From contig NZ_BSDI01000016.1 in assembly GCF_027923225.1 (NCBI RefSeq), positions 78,158 to 142,157 on the forward strand: DNA of 64,000 nucleotides, in the 5' to 3' direction. Positions 45,576 through 53,474 of the stretch are shown one piece after another (position 1 is the first letter of the stretch; each line of letters begins with the position of its first letter). The position numbers were made by a program, and so were the translations under genes. The stretch comes from Phytohabitans aurantiacus. GTDB lineage: Bacteria > Actinomycetota > Actinomycetes > Mycobacteriales > Micromonosporaceae. The notes under the pieces were generated by a model. That model worked only from the letters and a program-made list of their open reading frames with translations, was not told where the DNA came from and ran no database searches.

Positions 45576-46509
45576 CCAGCTCAACGGCACCGCGCCGCTC
45601 TCCGGCACACAGTGGACGATCAGTTCGGGCGGCCACGAGGCCACCCTGGTCGAGATCGGCGGCGGGCTGCGGGCGTACCGGGCGGACGGCGTTGACTACG
45701 TCGACGGGTACGGGGCGGACGAGCTGCCGGTCGGTTGCGCGGGCCAGATCCTGGCGCCGTGGCCCAACCGCATCCGGGACGGCCGGTACACGTTCGCGGG
45801 CGAGCCGCAGCAGCTCTCGCTGACCGAGCCGGCGCGCCACAACGCGATCCACGGGCTGGTCAACTGGCAGCCGTGGCGGGCCGTCGAGCAGAGTGCGGAC
45901 GCGGTCACGCTGGAGTGCCCGATGCCGGCGCAGCCCGGGTACCCCTGGCCGCTGCGCCTGCGCACGACCTGGCGGGTCGGCGACGGTGGCCTGCGTGCCG
46001 AGCAGGAGATCACGAACGTGGGCCACAAGTCGTGCCCGATCGGGTTCTCGGTGCACCCCTACCTGAGCCTGCCTGGTGCCCGGGTCGACGACATGGTGCT
46101 GAAGGTACCGGCACGCAGCCGGCTGCTCGTCGACTCGCGGCTGCTACCGATCGGCGCGGCCAAGGTCGCCGGCACCCGGTTCGACTTCACCGAGCCCAAG
46201 AAGATCGGCGCCGGCGTACTCGACACGGCATTCGGCGACGTGGAGCGAGACGCCGACGGTGGCTCGCGAGTCGAGCTGTCCACCGTGGACGGACGGCACT
46301 CGGTGTCGGTGTGGGCCGACGAACTGTTCGGCTGGTGGCAGGTGTTCACGAGCGACACGCTGACCGGTGACCGGCTGCGCCGTTCGATCGCGATCGAACC
46401 GATGACGTGCCCGCCGGACGCGTTCCGTTCGGGCCGCGACCTGACCGTGCTGGAGCCGGGCGAGACCTGGCGTGCGACGTGGGGCATCACCCCGGGCGGC
46501 GGTCGTTAG
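45568..46509 (+). CDS. Aldose 1-epimerase family protein
   Basis: 313 residues, GalM superfamily beta-sandwich acting on sugar anomers. Seen: LVEIGGGLRAYRADGVDYVDGY, GQILAPWPNRIRDGRYTF, NAIHGLVNWQPW with a catalytic His, SVHPYLSLPGARVDD with the second His, and a C-terminal IEPMTCPPDAFRSGRDL where the catalytic Glu sits. Coupled to the MFS gene by an 8-bp overlap, so the two may handle the same sugar. Confidence 0.9.
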   Translation: MDNQLNGTAPLSGTQWTISSGGHEATLVEIGGGLRAYRADGVDYVDGYGADELPVGCAGQILAPWPNRIRDGRYTFAGEPQQLSLTEPARHNAIHGLVNWQPWRAVEQSADAVTLECPMPAQPGYPWPLRLRTTWRVGDGGLRAEQEITNVGHKSCPIGFSVHPYLSLPGARVDDMVLKVPARSRLLVDSRLLPIGAAKVAGTRFDFTEPKKIGAGVLDTAFGDVERDADGGSRVELSTVDGRHSVSVWADELFGWWQVFTSDTLTGDRLRRSIAIEPMTCPPDAFRSGRDLTVLEPGETWRATWGITPGGGR

Positions 46510-47130
46510 GTGGAGTTCGCCGATGTCGTGCGCGCGCGGCGGATGGTGCGGAACTACGACCCGGACCGTCCGGTGCCGCCCGATGTGGTGGAACGGTTGC
46601 TGGCGCACGCCGTCCGCGCACCGTCGGCGGGGTTCTCGCAGGGCTGGGGCTTCCTGGCGCTGTCGGACGCCGCCGACCGCGACGCGTTCTGGGCCGCCAC
46701 GACGCCTCCGGGTGCGCCGGAGAGCCGATGGCTGGCCGGGATGCGGCGTGCGCCGCTGATCGTGGTTCCGCACTCGAACAAATCGGTCTACCTGGACCGG
46801 TACGCCGAGCCGGACAAGGGCTGGACCGATCGCGACGAGTCCCGCTGGCCGGTGCCGTACTGGCACATCGACGCGGGTTTCGCGTCCCTGCTGGTACTGC
46901 TCACCGCGGTCGACGAGGGCCTGGGAGCCTGTTTCTTCGGCATCCCACCCGACCGGACCACCGCGTATCGGGATACGTTCGGGGTGCCCGCCGACTTCAC
47001 GCCGATCGGGGCGATCACGGTGGGATATCCCGCACCGGACCGCCGGTCGCCGTCGTTGAAGCGGGGACATCGCCCCGTGGACCAGGTGGTGCACAGGGGT
47101 AGGTGGCTGGCCGGGGTGCCAGAAAACTGA
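46510..47130 (+). CDS. Nitroreductase family protein
   Basis: 206 residues, FMN-dependent oxidoreductase fold. Seen: VRARRMVRNYDPDRPVPPDVVERLL with the FMN-contacting Arg pair, APSAGFSQGWGFLAL, HIDAGFASLLVLLTAVDEGLGACFFGIP and a C-terminal TPIGAITVGYP. The GTG follows the epimerase stop without a gap, so it is in the same operon. The substrate is unknown; F420 or quinone reduction cannot be excluded. Confidence 0.88.
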   Translation: MEFADVVRARRMVRNYDPDRPVPPDVVERLLAHAVRAPSAGFSQGWGFLALSDAADRDAFWAATTPPGAPESRWLAGMRRAPLIVVPHSNKSVYLDRYAEPDKGWTDRDESRWPVPYWHIDAGFASLLVLLTAVDEGLGACFFGIPPDRTTAYRDTFGVPADFTPIGAITVGYPAPDRRSPSLKRGHRPVDQVVHRGRWLAGVPEN

Positions 47131-47229
47131 CATCCGGTAACAAACCGCGATGTCGGCGGCGGTCGCTAGGCTGGCACCCGGTCGACAACGGGACAGCGGT
47201 GCGACGACATGGGAGGGGAGCGTGCCGTC

Positions 47230-47523
47230 GTGATCTTCAAAGCGGTTCGGGACGGGCGTCCGTACCCCGAGCACGGGCTCACCTTGAAACAGTGGGCCGA
47301 GATCCCACCGCGGCCGATCCGGATCGACCAGCTGATCACCACCAAGCGCGAGCTCGCCCTCGACAAGCTGCTGGCCGAAGACTCCACGTTCTACGGCGAC
47401 CTGTTTCCGCATGTGGTGCAGTGGAACGGTGGGCTGTATCTCGAAGACGGGCTGCACCGGGCACTGCGGGCGGCGCTCCAGCAGCGCAACCAGATCCACG
47501 CGCGCGTCCTGGTCCTGACCTGA
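47230..47523 (+). CDS. Conserved small actinobacterial protein
   Basis: 97 residues, widely conserved in actinobacteria and often labelled a VapB-like antitoxin, though no toxin partner is present. Seen: VIFKAVRDGRPYPEHGLT, ARI-like IPPRPIRIDQLITTKRELALDKLL, the conserved STFYGDLFPHVVQW and LEDGLHRALRAALQQRN. GTG 47230 is chosen because GGGAGGGGAG lies nine bases upstream; ATG 47209 has no ribosome-binding site. A -10-like TAGGCT stands at 47168-47173. It lies 1 bp before the acyl-CoA dehydrogenase gene. Confidence 0.72.
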   Translation: MIFKAVRDGRPYPEHGLTLKQWAEIPPRPIRIDQLITTKRELALDKLLAEDSTFYGDLFPHVVQWNGGLYLEDGLHRALRAALQQRNQIHARVLVLT

Positions 47524-47524
47524 C

Positions 47525-48691
47525 ATGGGAACTCTTCCGCTCGATCTGATCAACGTCGACTCGCTGCACAGCGACGAGGAGCTGCAGATCCGCTCCGTCG
47601 TGCGGCAGGTGGTCGACGACCGGGTGCGCCCGCACGTCGCGCGGTGGTACGAGGAGGGTCGGGTGCCGGCCCGCGAGCTGGCCCGGGAGTTCGGCAAGCT
47701 CGGCCTGCTCGGCATGCACCTGACCGGATACGGGTGCGCGGGCGCGTCCGCGGTGGCGTACGGGCTGGCCTGCATGGAGTTGGAGGCCGGCGACTCGGGT
47801 GTCCGGTCGCTGGTATCGGTGCAGGGCTCGCTCGCGATGTACGCGATCTGGCGGTTCGGCAGCGACGAGCAGAAGCAGCGGTGGCTGCCCCTGATGGCGA
47901 CCGGCGAGGCGGTCGGCTGCTTCGGGCTGACCGAGCCCGATCACGGCTCCGACCCCGCTTCCATGACCACGCGGGCCCGCCGCTCGGGCGACGACTGGCT
48001 GCTGAGCGGCACCAAGATGTGGATCACCAACGCGCCCATCGCCGACGTGGCCGTGATCTGGGCCAGGGTCGACGAGCGGGTCGCCGGTTTCGTCGTACCA
48101 ATGGACACGCCTGGTGTGACGGCGCGCGAGATCGGGCACAAGCTGTCGCTGCGCGCGTCGTCGACCGGTGAGGTCGTCCTCGACGACGCTCGCCTGCCGG
48201 CGTCGGCCATCCTGCCGGAGGCATCCGGTCTCAAAGCGCCGCTGAGCTGCCTCACCGAGGCGCGCCAGGGCATCACCTGGGGATCGCTCGGCGCGGCGCG
48301 CGACTGCCTGCACACCGCGATCGCGTACTCGACGAGCCGCGAGCAGTTCGGGCGGCCGATCGCCTCGTTCCAGCTCACCCAGGCCAAGCTCGCCGACATG
48401 GCCGTCGAGCTCCACAAGGGATACCTGCTGGCGCTGCACCTGAGCCGCTTGGCCGACGCCGGCACGCTGCGTCCCGAGCAGGTCAGTGTGGGGAAGCTCA
48501 ACAACGTTCGGGAGGCGTTGGCGATCGCCCGGCAATGCCGCACGATCCTGGGCGCCAACGGAATCAGTGGCGAATATCCGGTGCTGAGACACGCCAACAA
48601 TCTGGAGAGCGTGCTGACCTACGAGGGCACATCGGAGATCCACCAGCTGATCATCGGCCAGCGCTTGACGGATTTACCCGCATTTATCTGA
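47525..48691 (+). CDS. Acyl-CoA dehydrogenase, glutaryl-CoA dehydrogenase-like
   Basis: FAD enzyme of 388 residues. Seen: CFGLTEPDHGSDPASM, MWITNAPIADVAVIWAR, GVTAREIGHKLSLRASSTGE, GAARDCLHTAIAYSTSREQFGRP, and the catalytic Glu region GANGISGEYPVLRHANNLE with TYEGTSEIHQLIIGQ. These fit the glutaryl-CoA dehydrogenase subgroup (lysine or tryptophan breakdown). Codon 384 (48674-48676) is TTA, five codons from the end. ATG lies 1 bp after the preceding stop. Confidence 0.9.
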   Translation: MGTLPLDLINVDSLHSDEELQIRSVVRQVVDDRVRPHVARWYEEGRVPARELAREFGKLGLLGMHLTGYGCAGASAVAYGLACMELEAGDSGVRSLVSVQGSLAMYAIWRFGSDEQKQRWLPLMATGEAVGCFGLTEPDHGSDPASMTTRARRSGDDWLLSGTKMWITNAPIADVAVIWARVDERVAGFVVPMDTPGVTAREIGHKLSLRASSTGEVVLDDARLPASAILPEASGLKAPLSCLTEARQGITWGSLGAARDCLHTAIAYSTSREQFGRPIASFQLTQAKLADMAVELHKGYLLALHLSRLADAGTLRPEQVSVGKLNNVREALAIARQCRTILGANGISGEYPVLRHANNLESVLTYEGTSEIHQLIIGQRLTDLPAFI

Positions 48692-48936
48692 CCTGGCCGT
48701 GGAGTCATATTTGCCGGGTTCGTTCCTTGGCATTGCTTGCGCCTAACTGCTAGCCTTCGGCCCCAAGGCAACCAATGCGTGGCTGCCAGGCCAAGGCTTG
48801 GTTGCTTTGTGGTGTCTCGGAGGCCGTACCGCCGATTCCCTGTGTTGTGACGGCCTCACGGAACGTTTTCCGAGGTCGATGCGGGAGGGTGTGTGTCGGG
48901 TCACAGTCGGGCGGCGCTGAGGCAAGGACGGGCGCG

Positions 48937-51114
48937 GTGACTCTCCTCAGTATTGTTCTGCCCGCCTACCGCGTGCAGGGCTATCTCGAAGAATGCCTGG
49001 ATTCCATCCTTCGCCAGCCGTTCACCGACATCGAGGTGATCGGTGTCGATGACTGTTCGCCAGATCACACCGGCGAGGTCCTGGACGAGTACGCGAAGCG
49101 CGACGCCCGCGTGAAGGTGCTGCACCTGGAGCAGAACGTCGGTCTCGGCGAGGCCCGCAACGCGGGGCTCCGCCAGGCCACCGGTGAGTACGTCTGGTTC
49201 ATCGACAGCGACGACTGGCTCGCCGACGGTGCCCTGTGGTCGGTGGCCAACCGGCTGCGCACGACCCAGCCCGACGTGCTCGCGGTCGACTACGCGAAGG
49301 CGCCGTGGAACGCCGCGCCGCAGCCGAGCAAGTTGACCGCCGCGCTTGCGCAGGACCCGGTGCCGGACGTCTTCGCCCTGCGGGACCATCCGCACATCCT
49401 GAAGATCTTCCACGTCGCCTGGAACAAGATCTTCCGGCGGCAGTTCCTGATCGACAACGAGATCCAGTTCCCGACCGGCCTGTACGAGGACGTGCCGGTC
49501 GGTCACGCGGTGCTGATTCTCGCCGAGCGCATCAGCATCCTGCCCGAGGTGTGCGTCTACTACCGCCAGCGGCGGCGGGGTGCGATCACCGGAACTGTCG
49601 GCCGGCGCCACTTCGAGGTCTTCACGCAGTGGGATCGGTTGTTCGCGTACCTCGACGGCCTGGGGGAGCGCGCCGCGCAGTTCCGCCCGCAAGTCTTCGA
49701 GCGGATGCTCTTCCAGATGCTGCTGGCCCTGGACAACCCGGAGCGGGTCTCGCGGGGCATGCGCCGGGAGTTCTTCGGCAAGATCGTCGAGGCGTACCGG
49801 CGTTACCTGCCGCGCGAGGGCTACCCGGTGCCCGAGGGCAAGCTGGGCAGGTGGCACGCCGCCGTCGCCAGTGGCTCGTTCCGCCGGTACCAGATGACGC
49901 ATCTGCGGGACCGGGTGCGCGACGGCCTGGCCAACCGCGGAGCCGCGCTGTTCTCCCTGGCATGGCGCACCGCCGCCCAGGCGCGCCGGCAGGTGTTCCG
50001 GTTCTACTACCGGCTCCAGCTGCGCCGTCCGCTCGACGAGAACCTGGCCGTCTACTCCATGTACTGGGGGCGCGGATACGGCTGCAACCCGGCGCCGATC
50101 TACGAGCACGCGCGTGACCTGGCGCCCCAGGTTCGGGGCGTCTGGGAGATCACCCGCGACCGGGTGAAGGAGATCCCCAAGGGCGTGGACTACGTCGTCA
50201 TGGGCACGTTGCGGCACTACCGGCTGCTCGCCCGTGCGAAGTACTTCGTCAACAACGTCAACTTCCCGGGCTGGGTGGTCAAGCGCCGCGGGGCGGTGCA
50301 CCTGTCCACCAACCACGGCACTCCGATCAAGGTGATGGGCGTCGACCAGCTCAAGTACCCGGTCGGCGCGCGCAGCATGAACATGTCGCTGTTGCTGGAG
50401 CGCTGCGACCGGTGGACCTTCAGCATCAGCCCGAACGCGTTCACCACCCGGGTCTGGGAGCGCGCCTACCCTTGCGACTACGAGAGCATCGAGTCCGGCT
50501 ACCCGCGTAACGACTGGCTCGCCAACGCCACCGGAGAAGAGGTGGCGGCGATCCGCGCCAAGCTCGGGCTGCGGCCGGATCAGCGGGTGATCCTGTACGC
50601 GCCGACGCACCGCGAGTACGCCGGCGGGTACCAGCAGATGCTCAACACCACCCAGCTCGTCACCGCGCTGGGACCGGACACGGTGTTGCTGGTCAGGGCG
50701 CACCACTTCTACGAGAACGCCGGCGGCTCGGTGCATCCGCAGGTGACCGACGTGTCCGACTACGCACGCGTGGAGGAGCTGTACCTCGCCGCCGACGCGC
50801 TCATCACCGACTACTCGTCGGCGATGTTCGACTACGCGGTTCTCGACCGCCCGATCGTGGTCTACGTGCCGGACTTCGAGATCTACCGGGCCACCCGTGG
50901 CCTGTACATCGACGTGGTCGCCGAGGCGCCGGGCGCGGTCGCGCAGACGCAGGACGAGCTGGCTGAGGCGTTCCTGTCCGGCGAAGCGTGGGGCGAGGCC
51001 GCGGCCAAGGCGCGGCAGGAGTTCCGCAGCCGGTACTGCTATCTCGACGACGGCAAGGCATCCGAGCGGGTGATCCGGCGGGTGTTCCTGGGCGAGAAGA
51101 GCCCGATCAGCTGA
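48937..51114 (+). CDS. Glycosyltransferase 2 / CDP-glycerol glycerophosphotransferase fusion, copy 1
   Basis: 725-residue two-domain enzyme for wall glycopolymer synthesis. Seen: N-terminal GT2 domain with LLSIVLPAYRVQGYLEE, VDDCSPDHTGEV and the acidic DSDDWLADG; a linker with basic helices; from about residue 370 a TagF-like glycerophosphotransferase with NNVNFP, HGTPIKVMG near 459, a YPRND, LYAPTHREY and TDYSSAMFDYAVLDRPIVVY near 623. By family it would add polyol-phosphate units and sugars to a polymer. GTG 48937 matches the start of its paralogue at 59191. A 12-bp terminator hairpin follows. Confidence 0.9.
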   Translation: MTLLSIVLPAYRVQGYLEECLDSILRQPFTDIEVIGVDDCSPDHTGEVLDEYAKRDARVKVLHLEQNVGLGEARNAGLRQATGEYVWFIDSDDWLADGALWSVANRLRTTQPDVLAVDYAKAPWNAAPQPSKLTAALAQDPVPDVFALRDHPHILKIFHVAWNKIFRRQFLIDNEIQFPTGLYEDVPVGHAVLILAERISILPEVCVYYRQRRRGAITGTVGRRHFEVFTQWDRLFAYLDGLGERAAQFRPQVFERMLFQMLLALDNPERVSRGMRREFFGKIVEAYRRYLPREGYPVPEGKLGRWHAAVASGSFRRYQMTHLRDRVRDGLANRGAALFSLAWRTAAQARRQVFRFYYRLQLRRPLDENLAVYSMYWGRGYGCNPAPIYEHARDLAPQVRGVWEITRDRVKEIPKGVDYVVMGTLRHYRLLARAKYFVNNVNFPGWVVKRRGAVHLSTNHGTPIKVMGVDQLKYPVGARSMNMSLLLERCDRWTFSISPNAFTTRVWERAYPCDYESIESGYPRNDWLANATGEEVAAIRAKLGLRPDQRVILYAPTHREYAGGYQQMLNTTQLVTALGPDTVLLVRAHHFYENAGGSVHPQVTDVSDYARVEELYLAADALITDYSSAMFDYAVLDRPIVVYVPDFEIYRATRGLYIDVVAEAPGAVAQTQDELAEAFLSGEAWGEAAAKARQEFRSRYCYLDDGKASERVIRRVFLGEKSPIS

Positions 51115-51119
51115 CGGCT

Positions 51120-51147
51120 CCGGGCCACGCGGCGACGCGTGGCCCGG
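51120..51147 (+). terminator. Perfect hairpin terminator after copy 1
   Basis: 12-bp perfect stem CCGGGCCACGCG (51120-51131) and CGCGTGGCCCGG (51136-51147) with a GCGA tetraloop, followed by CCCGTTTCT. It begins 5 bp after the stop codon. Confidence 0.85.
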
Positions 51148-51286
51148 CCCGTTTCTGCCCCTGACCGCCCTGGCCTGCGGCGATGCCTTCCAAGTCGCGG
51201 GTGTCGTACGGTGCATTTACCGTTACTTACAGACGCTGGCCGGCCGGTCGCCGGCCAGGCGATCCTGACGAGGACGGTGATCGGGC

Positions 51287-52042
51287 ATGACCCACCCGAC
51301 CAGCGAGTTCCCCGAGTACCGCAGGGGCCAGGCCACCGCTGCCGAGCCTGAGCGGCGGCTCACGGATGACGAGAGCGGCGATCACGAGCCAGTAGAGCCG
51401 CCCCGGCGGTGGCGTGGCCTGATCTGGCTCACCGTGGCGGTGGGCCTGGTCGTGGCCCTGGTTCTCAGCGTGCAGGCGGTCGGGCTGTGGCCGAGCTGGC
51501 GCAACCCGTTCGCCGAGGAGAAGACCGACCGCAGCCAGCCACCGCTGCTCCAGTCGATACAGGACCTGAGCCGCTACGTGGCCGCCGAGGGCACCTTCCA
51601 GGTGGTCATCGACCTGCAAAAAGACCGCAAATACGTGCCGGACTTCCTGGTCAACGAGCGCACGCTGTTCGTCGGCGCCGGCAACGTCGATGCGTATGTC
51701 GACTTCGCCAAGGTCGGCGACGGTGCCGTGGTGGCGTCCGCCGACGGCACGTCGGTCCAGGTCACGCTGCCCGCGCCGCAGCTGAGCGAGGCGCGCCTCG
51801 ACCTGGAAAACAGTTACGTCTTCGCCGAGCAGCGCGGGTTGATCAACCGGATCGGTGAGGTGTTCGGCGGCGATCCCAACCGCCAGCGGGAGGTGTATCG
51901 GCTCGCCCAGGAGCGGATCACCGCCGCCGCGGGTGAAAGCGGTCTCGCTCAGCGTGCCGAGGCGAATACGCGCAAGATGCTAGAGGGGCTATTGCGTTCG
52001 CTGGGTTATCAGACGATTACGGTTACCTATTCGCGGCCCTAG
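51287..52042 (+). CDS. DUF4230 domain membrane protein
   Basis: 251 residues. Seen: a soluble acidic N-terminus of about 45 residues, one membrane helix (LIWLTVAVGLVVALVLSV), and an outer DUF4230 domain with LLQSIQDLSRYVAAEGTFQVVIDL, ERTLFVGAGNVDAYVDF, RRIGEVFGG-like NRIGEVFGGDPN and LGYQTITVTYS. DUF4230 has no known function. Positioned inside the glycopolymer region, so an envelope role is plausible. Confidence 0.82.
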   Translation: MTHPTSEFPEYRRGQATAAEPERRLTDDESGDHEPVEPPRRWRGLIWLTVAVGLVVALVLSVQAVGLWPSWRNPFAEEKTDRSQPPLLQSIQDLSRYVAAEGTFQVVIDLQKDRKYVPDFLVNERTLFVGAGNVDAYVDFAKVGDGAVVASADGTSVQVTLPAPQLSEARLDLENSYVFAEQRGLINRIGEVFGGDPNRQREVYRLAQERITAAAGESGLAQRAEANTRKMLEGLLRSLGYQTITVTYSRP

Positions 52043-52209
52043 CCGGCGCATGCCCACGGTTTCCACGGCATCCGCTATCCTTCTGCGGGTGGCGTGCCAC
52101 AGGGTGGGAATCGACAGGTCAGGCCACCCGCACCGCGTCGCCTGCGTAAAGTGCGCCATGTAGGGGTGCGTCGCTTCTGTCGCCGCCTGAATCACCTGGG
52201 AGTTTGCCT

Positions 52210-53433
52210 GTGGCTGGCACCGTGGCCAGAGACGAGATCGAGGTCACCGTCCTGTTGCCCTGTCTCAATGAGGCAGAGACGCTGGAGGTGTGCGTCACGA
52301 AGGCGCTCCGCGCCCTCGATGAGCTCGGCGTCGTCGGGGAGGTGCTGGTCAGCGACAACGGCTCGACCGACGGCTCCCAGGAGATCGCCACCAAGGCAGG
52401 CGCCCGGGTGTCGCACGCGCCGATCCGCGGCTACGGCGGCGCGCTGCTCAACGGCATCGAAGAGGCGCGCGGCAAGTACATCATCATGGGTGACGCCGAC
52501 GACTCGTACGACCTGTCCAACCTTGAGCCGTTCGTCCGGGAGCTGCGCGCCGGTCACGACGTCGTCATGGGTAACCGGTTCCGCGGCGGCATCGCCCCCG
52601 GCGCCATGCCGCCCCTGCACAAGTACCTCGGCAACCCGGTGCTGTCCTGGCTTGGCCGGCGCCTCTTCGGCCTCAAGGTCGGCGACTTCCACTGCGGCAT
52701 CCGCGGGTTCAACCGCGACCGCATCCGCCAGCTCGGGCTCTGCATGCCGGGCATGGAGTTCGCGTCCGAGCTCGTGGTCCGCGCGGCGCTCAACAAGTAC
52801 GACATCGTCGAGGTGCCGACCACCCTCCAGCCCGACGGCCGCAGCCGCCCGCCGCACCTGCGCACCTGGCGCGACGGCTGGCGCCACCTGCGCTTCCTGC
52901 TGGTGTTCGCGCCCCGCAAGACGCTCATCTGGCCCGGCGCGATCATGTTCGTCCTCGGCATGATCGGCACCGGCATCCTCACCGTCGGCCCGCTGAGCGT
53001 CGCCGGCGTCGGCTTCGACATCAACACGCTCGTCTACACCTGCCTCTCGATGCTCGTGGGCGCGCAGCTGTGGCTGTTCGGCGTGTTCGCTCTGATCTAC
53101 GGGCACAGCGAAGGCATCACCGACAACAGGCAAGCCGATCGCTGGACCCGGCTGATCAGGTTCGAGACCTGCACGGCCGCCGGCATCGTGATGATCCTGA
53201 TCGGCCTCGCGGGCAGCATCCTGGCCTTCTCGGCGTGGGGTTCGCGCGGCTTCGGCGCGCAGGACCTCGGCGAGGCGCTCCGGGTCGTACTGCCGTCGTC
53301 CACCGCCATCGGCCTCGGCGTGATGGTGCTCTTCGCCGGTCTGTTCTCCAGCCTGCTGAGCCTGCGCCGGGTGCACGCGCCGGTGACCTCCAAGCAGCAG
53401 GTCGACAGCGAATACGCGGCTACCGGCGTCTGA
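52210..53433 (+). CDS. Polyprenyl-phosphate glycosyltransferase (GT2, DPM1-like) with membrane domain
   Basis: 407 residues. Seen: an N-terminal GT2 domain with VTVLLPCLNEAETL, VSDNGSTDGSQEIA and the DxD-type GDADDSYDLSN near 94, DFHCGIRGFNRDRI, then four membrane helices from about 235 (TLIWPGAIMFVLGMIGTGIL onward). The type makes polyprenyl-phosphate-linked mannose or arabinose-like donors for extracytoplasmic glycosyltransferases. GTG 52210 chosen because GGGAG lies seven bases upstream; TTG 52204 is alternative. The AftA-like gene follows after 41 bp. Confidence 0.88.
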   Translation: MAGTVARDEIEVTVLLPCLNEAETLEVCVTKALRALDELGVVGEVLVSDNGSTDGSQEIATKAGARVSHAPIRGYGGALLNGIEEARGKYIIMGDADDSYDLSNLEPFVRELRAGHDVVMGNRFRGGIAPGAMPPLHKYLGNPVLSWLGRRLFGLKVGDFHCGIRGFNRDRIRQLGLCMPGMEFASELVVRAALNKYDIVEVPTTLQPDGRSRPPHLRTWRDGWRHLRFLLVFAPRKTLIWPGAIMFVLGMIGTGILTVGPLSVAGVGFDINTLVYTCLSMLVGAQLWLFGVFALIYGHSEGITDNRQADRWTRLIRFETCTAAGIVMILIGLAGSILAFSAWGSRGFGAQDLGEALRVVLPSSTAIGLGVMVLFAGLFSSLLSLRRVHAPVTSKQQVDSEYAATGV

Positions 53434-53474
53434 CGCCACCTGCCCGACGGCGACTTGGGGGAGTGTCGGACGAG

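Noticed and set aside
47230..47523. Toxin-antitoxin module
   Set aside because: Only a VapB-like label could support it; there is no toxin gene on either side.
48901..51216. 771-codon open frame on the minus strand
   Set aside because: Antisense to the first glycosyltransferase/glycerophosphotransferase fusion, which has full catalytic motifs. The antisense protein is His/Val/Leu-rich with no domain.
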